From assembly GCA_025526935.1 (NCBI GenBank), contig JAHLKD010000006.1, forward strand, positions 742,310 to 806,309: a DNA stretch of 64,000 nucleotides. Reading direction: 5' to 3'. Positions 50,040-61,049 of the stretch are shown piece after piece. The notes beneath the pieces were generated by a model. That model ran no database searches and was not told the DNA's origin. It saw only the letters and a list, made by a program, of their open reading frames with translations. Source of the stretch: Cladochytrium replicatum (Eukaryota > Chytridiomycota > Chytridiomycetes > Cladochytriales > Cladochytriaceae). Both the position numbers and the translations under genes were made by a program. Within the stretch, counting starts at the first letter, position 1. Each line of letters starts with the position of its first letter.

Positions 50040-53000
50040 AGGTAATCTTTGACCTTACCCAACCTACTTCTGTTGATAAAGATGCTGACACATACATCGG
50101 AAATATATTTTCGATAGTGAACGCACACTCGGCACAGAAGGTTGTCCGTGTACATGTTCAAGCAAAGGATCGTGTAGGTTTGCTTGATACAGGCGCAACT
50201 GTTTGGATGACACCTAATCGTCATGCCTTTAGTTCGCTGACGTATACGAATGACGAGGACGTGGTGGAACTAGCGGATAGTCATACAATTCCAGTTTGTG
50301 GTTTTGGAGATGTATCTGTAGTTTTACCCAATGGGCGAATTAAGATAATACACAACGCACTTTATGTTCCTGATCTCGAAGACACACTTGCATCAGTGTG
50401 TAGTATCATTGGAGACTCCGGGGACATTGTGAGTTTCACCAAAGACAAGGTTATCCTCACGCATGGTGATACGGATGAACACGTTATTATTGGGCGACGG
50501 GAAAGAGATTTGTACTATCTCTATGCTGATGTTAGTACCGTCGGAACTCACCAACCGCGGCATGCGATTGCTCAACGAGCTAAAGCAGTAGCGGTATCCG
50601 CAGAAGGTCTCGATCAGTCGATGGACTTTACGTCCGGTGTACGATCTTCTCACGCGATGGGTCTCGATGTAATGTCAGACAACAACATTCGTCAAACGAA
50701 CGATGATGAATGTCAACGAGCATCTCAAGATACAGTTGGAGTGAGCACCAACTTATCGCCAGTGACAGTACACGAACTTGCAAAGTTACACCAGCAGTTT
50801 GGTCACATCCACTTACGGACGATCTTTCGAACGGCAGAGAAGCTCAACATCAAAATGCCCAAGGTTGAACCGGATGCATTCAATCTTGTCAACAAATCAA
50901 TTATGCAGAATTGTTTGGTCTGTAGTCGCACGAAGCTGAAGCAGAAGCTGATTTATTCTACAATAAGTCGAGCTCCGAGGAAACTTTTCCGTCTGTTTTC
51001 CGATGTCGTACGTTTAATCTACGACGGACAGAAGAAGAGATATTGGCAGATCATTGTCGACGAACAACCTCGTTTCATCACAATCTACTTCCTGAATCGA
51101 AAGAGTGATGCGGTGGATAGTATGATTCGACATATCGCTGATGTGGAAAATCGCAATCACCCATTACACGTTGCTGAACTACGTTCCGATTCAGGAGAAT
51201 TGATTACTAAACGGTTGATCCAATGGTGCAATACCAAGATTCCTCGCATCCGCGTCCACCCAGCTCCTCCGTCAGTAAAGGAACTCGATGGTCTATCAGA
51301 GCGGAATATACAATCGATCAAGTATATGTCGGACGCGATGCTGCTACAAGCTGGACTACCACGAACACTTCAATTCGTGCAACTCTCCATCCTATACGCT
51401 GCCGTCGTCAAGAACGCTACTTTCCATTCAGCTGTGAATGCGATTCCGTACTGTGCTTACCTTGACAAGCGGATAGATTTGGCAACTATCCACCCCTTTG
51501 GAACACTCGTTAGTTTGTGGATCTCACACGAACAAAGGTTGGCGCGCAGAATCCGAGACAAGTCTGAACTAGGTCTGTTTCTCGGATACAAGGGTGAAGA
51601 CCTGAAGATCGTCATAGCACTCAATTTTCGGACAAACACAATAGGCGAATACTTCCATGTTACGTTCCACGAGGGAGTTTTTGTTGGTTATAATCCTACC
51701 CGACAGTTACTCGACGATCTTACGGTACAATATCCACTGAAGGCCGGGACATATTTCGATGTTGATCAAATACCAACCGGGGATCAGGGGGTGCAAGAGA
51801 CGACTGTTGAGTTTGTCTCAGACAATTTCCCGATTTCTACCGTTGCAGACGAAGAAATCGATGAGGATATAAACGACGACCCCATATATTACCGCTTAGA
51901 AGAAGCCGGTGACATGCATGTTGTTGAACATTTACATGGACTAGACGATGATGACCCAGACGATGCTGATTATGATCCAAATGCTGATTTATCGACTCCA
52001 CAATCCATTACTGAAGAATCTCCGAATTTGTCTTCCGTATCTCCTGTAGAGGAATATGATGCACAACTCAAAAGTGATCTTCAATTCATTGGAGAAGATG
52101 TCGACGAAGCGTATGCAGCAAGAAAACGAAAACGTCAAGCAAGTGCAAATTTGTCGAACGCCAAAAGGAAACAAAATTCCTTGTTTACCCGGTCCGTTCC
52201 TAATATCGATTGGACCCTGAAGGCCGATTCCTCATATCCAACACAACCAATTGCGAATGGAAATATACGGACTGCACCAAAGACTCTTCGTGAGGCTTTA
52301 TCACGATCCGATGAGGCTCCATTCTGGTTAGCGGCGATGAAGGAGGAAGTCACACAACTAGTCGGCAACAATACTTGGGCCGAAACGTTTTTACCTGATG
52401 GACGGAATTTATTATCGGGCAAATGGGTTTTCACATATAAGCTTGACGAACATGGCAATATTACTCGATTCAAAGCACGTTGGGTTGTACGAGGATTTTC
52501 ACAGATTGAAGGATTGGATTTCGATGAAACCTATTCTCCAGTTACGAAAACGTCCACGATCCGTTTTCTGATTGCATTAGCAGCATTAGTCGGCATGATC
52601 ATATTCCAGTTTGATATCAAGGGTGCATATCTCAATGCGATACTGGAAGAAGAGAACTACGTCTAACTCCATCATGGTTTCGGACGAGTAGATTTCCAGA
52701 ATCGACCCATCGTCTGCAGACTTATCAAAAGTCTGTATGGTCTACACCAGGCAGCTCGAGAATGGTACAAAACTTTTTGGAAACAATATCTCAGTGTTGG
52801 TTTCGTGCGGAATATTGCAGACATCTGTCATTTCTGGCGATACAATCCAACAAATAATACCTGCGAACACACTACCGTTCATGTCGATGATATACTACAT
52901 TTTTCCACAGATCCAAACGCATATCATCGGTTTCAGACCGATTTGGAAACTTCGTTCACAGTAGGCAGTACTTCGAAGGCGAAATGGATTCTGAAAATGG

Positions 53001-53510
53001 AGTTATTGCAGACAACGGAAGGATATTTCCTTAGCAATGCATTGTACGTAAAGAAGATTCTCGAAGAAGCGAATTTATGGGGTACCAACATCAAACCGAC
53101 CAAAACACCGATGTCAAAATCATATATCTTTGATGAGACCACACCAACACTGTCCGATGCCGAGGCAACACAATTTCGATCAATGTTAATGAAGATATCG
53201 TACGTGGCGACTAAGACACGACCGGATATTTCATACGCAGTCAATATTTTGGCACAACATCAGATTGATCCTCGACAGTCAGAATCAAAGGCTCTCTATC
53301 GATTAAAACGATATTTACTCGGTACTTGGGATTACGGTTTACACTATACACAGACTGGTATCACGTCTCCGATGCTGAGACCCGACGGTCTTTACATGTT
53401 TGATTCGGCTAACAACCCACAAGGTTATGCCGATGCAGACTGGGCGGGCGATGCAGATAGATACTCACAAACCGGTTACGTGGTAATGTTCGCTAATGCG
53501 GCAATCAGGT
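50040..53510 (+). mobile_element. Cop-A internal region, copy 2 (protease to RT)
   Basis: Begins in the linker after the zinc knuckle (IFDLTQPTSVDKDADTYIGN). It holds protease LLDTGATVWMT, the pre-integrase site, integrase with VDEQPRFIT...SDSGELI...GLSERN, and RT. The frame from 50117 is open to a TAA at 52664-52666, after which the same frame continues without a further stop through VHVDDILHFSTD to the LTR insertion at 53511. The TAA is at the same codon as in copy 1. Confidence 0.95.
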
Positions 53511-54109
53511 TGTTAAGTATTTCGATTGATGGACTTGGCCAATCCAGTCATTGATAGTACAAAAACACAAACGCCCGATATACAGAAATGTCACTCTTCA
53601 CTGAGCAACATTTCTAACTATTGAACTAAAGCATATAGATGATGATCTATTACGAGTTTGGATACCTCCGGGTATTTCTTCATGGGTTATATTTATTGCG
53701 GCCATAGGTATAGTAAACTGTCATTACTTTTCTATCATCCACTTGTAGAAGTGAAGCCCGGATCAGATCACAGCAAAGGTTTACATATGATTAACGCGTT
53801 CGTGGGAATCATGTGTGAGAACAATCCTGTTGAGGAGAGCTAGATCTCACGCACAGCTTAGCATGATTATGCTTCGCTACGCCTGTGAGAAGAAGAGTCA
53901 AACCTTATCGCTTCGATCCAGATCTTCCGGAAGGAAAAGCCAAAACGACAGTACACTTATTTAAGGAGCCTGTGGCGATACACACAAGGAGCATTCTCTT
54001 GCGCTAGTACTTGTGACTCGCAATCTTCTTTATTCATCTCTTAGAAACATTAACCCGTGAATTAGCAACACACACAACCTGAGGATCCAGACCACAGCTT
54101 TGTTCAACA
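53511..54109 (+). repeat. Cop-A solo LTR (F) in RNase H, TSD CAGGT
   Basis: 599 bp with CAGGT on both sides (53506-53510, 54110-54114). It is at the same nucleotide position of RNase H as LTR E and has the same diagnostic variant (CCTCCGGGTATT). Confidence 0.97.
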
Positions 54110-54633
54110 CAGGTGGCAGTCGATTCGACAACAGACTATTGCAGCCTCGTCGTCGGAAGCCGAACTGTATGCGCTGAACGAACTATCGCGTGAGATGAAG
54201 TGGATGAAAAATCTTATGACGGGTATCGGAATTACGTCGTTCAATCCGCTCCGTTTATGGCAAGACAATCAATCCACCGAGTCTATCGCAAACAATCTGT
54301 TCAACAACAAACGGACTAAACACATGGACGTTCGCGAGAGATTTGTGAATCTCCAAGTTGAACAGAAACATCAGGAGTTACACCATATGGATACTTCTGA
54401 TATGATCGCGGACATCTTAACTAAACCTCTTGGAAGTAAATTATACCTTAAACACAGGGGCTCGTTGGGGCTAGTCAGTCAGTCTTCACTTAATATACTA
54501 TCTTGAACGACCGGCTGGCGATGTCCATACAACTCACCCTTATTTCAATAGAATATCAACTTCAGCATTTACAGAAAGTTATGATCGGTTGAGTGATACT
54601 CTCGGTTGTACCTATCTAATGACTGAGGGGGTG
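54110..54633 (+). mobile_element. Cop-A RNase H end and polypurine tract, copy 2
   Basis: RNase H resumes (RWQSIRQQTIAASSSEAELY to LTKPLGSKLY... stop at 54506). A purine tract GACTGAGGGGGTG ends at 54633, directly before the LTR. Confidence 0.96.
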
Positions 54634-55232
54634 TGTTAAGTATTTCGATTGATGGACTTGGCCAATCCAGTCATTGATAGTACAAAAACACAAACGCCCG
54701 ATATACAGAAATGTCACTCTTCACTGAGCAACATTTCTAACTATTGAACTAAAGCATATAGATGATGATCTATTACGAGTTTGGATACCTCCAGTTATTT
54801 CTTCATGGGTTATATTTATTGCGGCCATAGGTATAGTAAACTGTCATTACTTTTCTATCATCCACTTGTAGAAGTGAAGCCCGGATCAGATCACAGCAAA
54901 GGTTTACATATGATTAACGCGTTCGTGGGAATCATGTGTGAGAACAATCCTGTTGAGGAGAGCTAGATCTCACGCACAGCTTAGCATGATTATGCTTCGC
55001 TACGCCTGTGAGAAGAAGAGTCAAACCTTATCGCTTCGATCCAGATCTTCCGGAAGGAAAAGCCAAAACGACAGTACACTTATTTAAGGAGCCTGTGGCG
55101 ATACACACAAGGAGCATTCTCTTGCGCTAGTACTTGTGACTCGCAATCTTCTTTATTCATCTCTTAGAAACATTAACCCGTGAATTAGCAACACACACAA
55201 CCTGAGGATCCAGACCACAGCTTTGTTCAACA
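54634..55232 (+). repeat. Cop-A LTR (G), shared by two tandem copies
   Basis: 599 bp. It is the 3' LTR of copy 2 and, since gag of copy 3 follows directly, the 5' LTR of copy 3. It has variant CCTCCAGTTATT as in LTR D. Confidence 0.95.
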
Positions 55233-58200
55233 CAATAGTTACGAATCGTTGCTTAACACATTTCTTTGGACAACAACGACAAGATGGGTTCAGGATCGAA
55301 TGACGCCACATCTTCGCGGCCGAAGCCATTCACCGGTAAAACGCTGCAGGATTTCGATCTGTACATGGAACAAGTGCAGACTTACGCAAACTTACGTGGC
55401 GGCGCTGGCACTATGCTTCTCCAAGAACCAATGGCTCTTCCTGATAGTCCGAATTACGAGGCGGAAGGAAATCGCCCACAGCGTCCGATAGTCATCGCCG
55501 GAGCTGCTGGCGGAGCTGCTAACGAAGCACGAGCACAATGGGAAGCAGAACTACGTGAACATTTTGGCGATCGTCACACACAACAGTCACTTACGTACGC
55601 AATATCGTGCTGAGATGCAAGATTACCGTGCACAACAAGCGGACAATAACGTCGCAGTTGGAATTCTATGCGAATGTTTCCCAAAACGCGACATGAATCG
55701 AGTCAGAGCTTATGCGTCAGCAAAAGGCAAAGTCGATGGACTTCGCCGAATTTTCAGTGCTGGCGGTCAAGCTCCGATCGAATCGTCTATGTGGGAGCAA
55801 CGGCTGGTAGATCTGAAATGTACGAACGGTCAGTCGGCAGAAAGCGTTCAGCAGTTTGTGACCGACCTCACTGAGTTATTCGAACTCAAACTGAACTCTT
55901 TACCGGACGAACTCGTAATCAAGGATCTACTAAACCGGTTAGTCGCAAAAATCACGATGCAGACAATTGAACTACGGACCCTCGTACCTTTTCTCGCAAA
56001 AATGATCACTTCTGCGTATGCCGAATGGGAACCGGCATTAATACAAGATCCAATTGATGCTGCAAATCCGAATGCTCCGCGACCATTCCACCAAAAGCCA
56101 ACGCATTACTTCGAAACAGTGTCAAATATCTTGACCGACCTCAACCAATTGGTCCAACTCAACGTCACCATGGATGCCGGTGGGCCGAATGGGACAAAGA
56201 AGGCCATGAAGGCAAAGGCGAAGAAAGCGAAGGCGAAAGCGAAAGCCAAGGTTGCGAAGTCGGAGGATATTTGTACCTTGCATCCGAACTCATCTCACAC
56301 CAATGCTCAATGCCGTAAGCAGGGTGCCTCGGGTGGCTCAGGCAGTAGCGGTGGGAGTAGCAGTTCCACTCGGACCAGGCAGTCGCAGGACTCCAGGTCG
56401 TCCACATCTTCTTCTGCAAAGAAGACAGATCTCACATGCAATTTCTGTGGCAAACGAGGACACAAGCAGTCGGCGTGTAAACGCTATCTCACTGCAAAGA
56501 GTCTTTGTTTAGACACGGATTTTCGTGCATTCATTGCCAGCCGTGGCGATGCAGGTGATGATTCGTCGGAGGACGAATCTACCGCCAAACCGGTGTTGAC
56601 CAAGAAGGTAATCTTTGACCTTACCCAACCTACTTCTGTTGATAAAGATGCTGACACATACATCGGAAATATGTTTTCGATAGTGAACGCACACTCGGCA
56701 CAGAAGGTTGTCCGTGTACATGTTCAAGCAAAGGATCGTGTGGGTTTGCTTGATACAGGCGCAACTGTTTGGATGACACCTAATCGTCATGCCTTTAGTT
56801 CGCTGACGTATACGAATGACGAGGACGTGGTGGAACTAGCGGATAGTCATACAATTCCAGTTTGTGGTTTTGGAGATGTATCTGTAGTTTTACCCAATGG
56901 GCGAATTAAGATAATACACAACGCACTTTATGTTCCTGATCTCGAAGACACACTTGCATCAGTGTGTAGTATCATTGGAGACTCCGGGGACATTGTGAGT
57001 TTCACCAAAGACAAGGTTATCCTCACGCATGGTGATACGGATGAACACGTTATTATTGGGCGACGGGAAAGAGATTTGTACTATCTCTATGCTGATGTTA
57101 GTACCGTCGGAACTCACCAACCGCGGCATGCGATTGCTCAACGAGCTAAAGCAGTAGCGGTATCCGCAGAAGGTCTCGATCAGTCGATGGACTTTACGTC
57201 CGGTGTACGATCTTCTCACGCGATGGGTCTCGATGTAATGTCAGACAACAACATTCGTCAAACGAACGATGATGAATGTCAACGAGCATCTCAAGATACA
57301 GTTGGAGTGAGCACCAACTTATCGCCAGTGACAGTACACGAACTTGCAAAGTTACACCAGCAGTTTGGTCACATCCACTTACGGACGATCTTTCGAACGG
57401 CAGAGAAGCTCAGCATCAAAATGCCCAAGGTTGAACCGGATGCATTCAATCTTGTCAACAAATCAATTATGCAGAATTGTTTGGTCTGTAGTCGCACGAA
57501 GCTGAAGCAGAAGCTGATTTATTCTACAATAAGTCGAGCTCCGAGGAAACTTTTCCGTCTGTTTTCCGATGTCGTACGTTTAATCTACGACGGACAGAAG
57601 AAGAGATATTGGCAGATCATTGTCGACGAACAACCTCGTTTCATCACAATCTACTTCCTGAATCGAAAGAGTGATGCGGTGGATAGTATGATTCGACATA
57701 TCGCTGATGTGGAAAATCGCAATCACCCATTACACGTTGCTGAACTACGTTCCGATTCAGGAGAATTGATTACTAAACGGTTGATCCAATGGTGCAATAC
57801 CAAGATTCCTCGCATCCGCGTCCACCCAGCTCCTCCGTCAGTAAAGGAACTCGATGGTCTATCAGAGCGGAATATACAATCGATCAAGTATATGTCGGAC
57901 GCGATGCTGCTACAAGCTGGACTACCACGAACACTTCAATTCGTGCAACTCTCCATCCTATACGCTGCCGTCGTCAAGAACGCTACTTTCCATTCAGCTG
58001 TGAATGCGATTCCGTACTGTGCTTACCTTGACAAGCGGATAGATTTGGCAACTATCCACCCCTTTGGAACACTCGTTAGTTTGTGGATCTCACACGAACA
58101 AAGGTTGGCGCGCAGAATCCGAGACAAGTCTGAACTAGGTCTGTTTCTCGGATACAAGGGTGAAGACCTGAAGATCGTCATAGCACTCAATTTTCGGACA

Positions 58201-58317
58201 AACACAATAGGCGAATACTTCCATGTTACGTTCCACGAGGGAGTTTTTGTTGGTTATAATCCTACCCGACAGTTACTCGACGATCTTACGGTACAATATC
58301 CACTGAAGGCCGGGACT
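55233..58317 (+). mobile_element. Cop-A internal region, copy 3 (gag to integrase)
   Basis: A primer-site-like CAATAGTTACGAATCG follows the LTR. Gag starts at 55266 (MDNNDKMGSGS; KPFTGKTLQDFDLYMEQVQT), shifts frame once near 55560-55610, then continues with AEMQDYRAQQADNN, a Lys-rich stretch (KKAMKAKAKKAKAKAKAKVA), zinc knuckle CNFCGKRGHKQSAC, protease and integrase. It breaks off after LTVQYPLKAGT at 58317, so RT and RNase H are absent. This is the only Cop-A copy here with gag. Confidence 0.95.
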
Positions 58318-58359
58318 GACGAGGCTGCAATAGTCTGTTGTCGAATCGACTGCCACCTG
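58318..58359 (-). mobile_element. 42-bp Cop-A RNase H scrap
   Basis: Matches the sequence left of LTR E (48845-48886) ending GACTGCCACCTG. It joins copy 3 to the next LTR. Confidence 0.9.
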
Positions 58360-58958
58360 TGTTGAACAAAGCTGTGGTCTGGATCCTCAGGTTGTGTGTG
58401 TTGCTAATTCACGGGTTAATGTTTCTAAGAGATGAATAAAGAAGATTGCGAGTCACAAGTACTAGCGCAAGAGAATGCTCCTTGTGTGTATCGCCACAGG
58501 CTCCTTAAATAAGTGTACTGTCGTTTTGGCTTTTCCTTCCGGAAGATCTGGATCGAAGCGATAAGGTTTGACTCTTCTTCTCACAGGCGTAGCGAAGCAT
58601 AATCATGCTAAGCTGTGCGTGAGATCTAGCTCTCCTCAACAGGATTGTTCTCACACATGATTCCCACGAACGCGTTAATCATATGTAAACCTTTGCTGTG
58701 ATCTGATCCGGGCTTCACTTCTACAAGTGGATGATAGAAAAGTAATGACAGTTTACTATACCTATGGCCGCAATAAATATAACCCATGAAGAAATAACTG
58801 GAGGTATCCAAACTCGTAATAGATCATCATCTATATGCTTTAGTTCAATAGTTAGAAATGTTGCTCAGTGAAGAGTGACATTTCTGTATATCGGGCGTTT
58901 GTGTTTTTGTACTATCAATGACTGGATTGGCCAAGTCCATCAATCGAAATTCTTAACA
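58360..58958 (-). repeat. Cop-A LTR (H), recombinant
   Basis: 599 bp in minus orientation. Its left flank is that of LTR E (ACCTG), its right flank is Cop-B sequence (TATTC), and its internal variant AATAACTGG is that of LTRs D and G. Confidence 0.93.
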
Positions 58959-59932
58959 TATTCTTCATTTCTCTCCAGACCCAAATGGCTACCAAGACTT
59001 CATGGATGGCTTGAATTCCTCATTCAAGGTTGGAAGTCACTCTACTGCCAAATGGATTCTGAAAATGCAATTGATCGAAACTCCTAACGGTTATTTCATA
59101 ACCAATGCTCAATGTGCAAAGGAAATATTGCAGAGATTGAAATTATGGGAATCCAATCTTAAACCAGCCAAAACACCTATTTCTTCTCACTACAAACATG
59201 ACACAAGCTTGCCTATTTTATCCAAAATGATGCAACTATTTTTCGCTCGGAACTCATGAAAATCTCGTACCTAGCTACAAAGACCAGACCTGATTTATCT
59301 TATGCTGTCAATGTCTTGGCACAACATCAGGTTGAACCACGAGTTTGCGAACAAAAGGCACTAGCTCGCCTGCATCGTTACTTATTGGGAACATGGGACT
59401 ATGGTTTGCATTATACACGCAACAACATACCCACTCCCAACGTACACTCTGATGGTGTATATGAGTTTGCATCAAATGAACACATCCCTATGGGATATGC
59501 TGATGCAGACTGGGCAAATGATCCTGCTCGCTATTCCAGGACAGGATATGTTGTAATGTTTGCCAATGCAGCTGTTTGCTGGCAGTCTACAAAGCAACAG
59601 GTTATAACTTGCTCTTCCACTGAAGCAGAGTTATATGCGTTGAATGAATTATCACGTGAGATGAAGTGGATGAAAAACCTCATGGCAACCATTGGTATTT
59701 CATGCAAAAGTAAGCCCATGATCCTCTGGCAAGATAATACCTCTACACAGTCTATTGCCAATGACCTGCTTAATGATCACAGAACTAAACACATGGATGT
59801 TCGAGAAAAGTTTGTGAATCTTCAAATTGAGCAGAAGCAGCAGGAACTCAGAGATATTGATACTGAGAACCAAATTGCTGATATTTTCACAAAACCCTTG
59901 ACATTCAAACTATTTTCAAAATTCACACGCGC
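58959..59932 (+). mobile_element. Cop-B RT/RNase H fragment
   Basis: Plus-strand copy of Cop-B from LHFSPDPNGYQDFM to the RNase H end (IADIFTKPLTFKLFSKFTRAL). A frame break lies near 59230. It is truncated at ACGCGCAC, where GC-rich DNA begins. Confidence 0.93.
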
Positions 59933-60110
59933 ACTAAGGATCGGCGGGTTTTAGGGTCTTTCGGGTCGGGTCCGGGTCCATTGACTAAATGTACCCGACC
60001 CGAGTGCCGGGTTTTCATGGAAAATTTTCGGGTCGGATCCGGGTCGGGTATCGGGTCCAGTAGGAAAACCCTTCTCGGGTCAAAAGTCAGACCCGAGTAA
60101 AACCCGATGT
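59933..60110. repeat. GC-rich block with CGGGTCGGGT-type repeats
   Basis: Begins TAAGGATCGGCGGGTTTTAG, closely like the end of the 83-bp element at 35268-35350. It carries GGGTCGGGTCCGGGTCC and several CCCGACCCG copies on both strands. Such subterminal repeats are common in hAT elements; it may be the left end of the hAT element beside it. Confidence 0.6.
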
Positions 60111-60143
60111 GATAGAGAATCTAAAACGAAGCTATTGTTCTTT

Positions 60144-60930
60144 CTGTCCACGCGGACACTTTCCAAGAAGACGCAATATAAGTTTTGTATGTATCAAACA
60201 ATTTTGCATCACAACGGACATCGAGGCATGTATTTTCTGTCCACCCGGACACTTTCTCAACTCATTGACGTACTTCAGTTATCTCTACCCAATACAACTA
60301 ACCTCTCTATCAATGTTACTAGCAATAAGATTCTGTCCACCCGGACACTTTCTTAACTCATTGACGGTACTTGAGTGATCTCTATCAAGTACAACTAACA
60401 TCTCTATCAATGTTACTAGCAATAAAATTATGTCCACCCGGACACTTTCTCAACTCATTGACGTACTTCAGTTATCTCTACCCAATACAACTAACCTCTC
60501 TATCAATGTTACTAGCAATAAGATTCTGTCCACCCGGACACTTTCTTAACTCATTGACGGTACTTGAGTGATCTCTATCAAGTACAAACTAACATCTCTA
60601 TCAATGTTACTAGCAATAAGATTCTGTCCACCCGGACACTTTCTCAACTCATTGACGTACTTCAGTTATCTCTACCCAATACAGCTAACCTCTCTATCAA
60701 TGTTACTAGCAATACGATTCTGTCCACCCGGACACTTTCTCAACTCATTGACGTACTTCAGTTATCTCTACCCAATACAGCTAACCTCTCTATCAATGTT
60801 ACTAGCAATAGGATTCTGTCCACCCGGACACTTTCTCAACTCATTGACGTACTTCAGTTATCTCTACCCAGTACAACTAACCTCTATCAATGTTACTAGC
60901 AATACGATTCTGTCCACCCGGACACTTTCC
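60144..60930 (+). repeat. Left array of a roughly 96-bp tandem repeat
   Basis: Nine units begin CTGTCCACCCGGACACTTTC (first has CGCGG) at 60144, 60237, 60333, 60430, 60526, 60624, 60720, 60816 and 60910. The inner units are nearly identical, in two subtypes (TACTTCAGTTATC and TACTTGAGTGATC). Each has the small palindrome TGTCC-ACCC-GGACA. Open frames through the array are by-products of the repeat. Confidence 0.96.
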
Positions 60931-61049
60931 AAGAAGTCACAACGGAAGTTCTGTAACAAACAATTTCTACCACGACAGACCTCGAGAGCTGTGCTTTCTG
61001 TGCACCTGGACATTAGAGTCGGTAACGTTCCAGCCACACCACAGCAAAA

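Noticed and set aside
60144-60930. CRISPR-like array
   Set aside because: Repeat units are adjacent with no unique spacers, and the context is a eukaryotic transposon.
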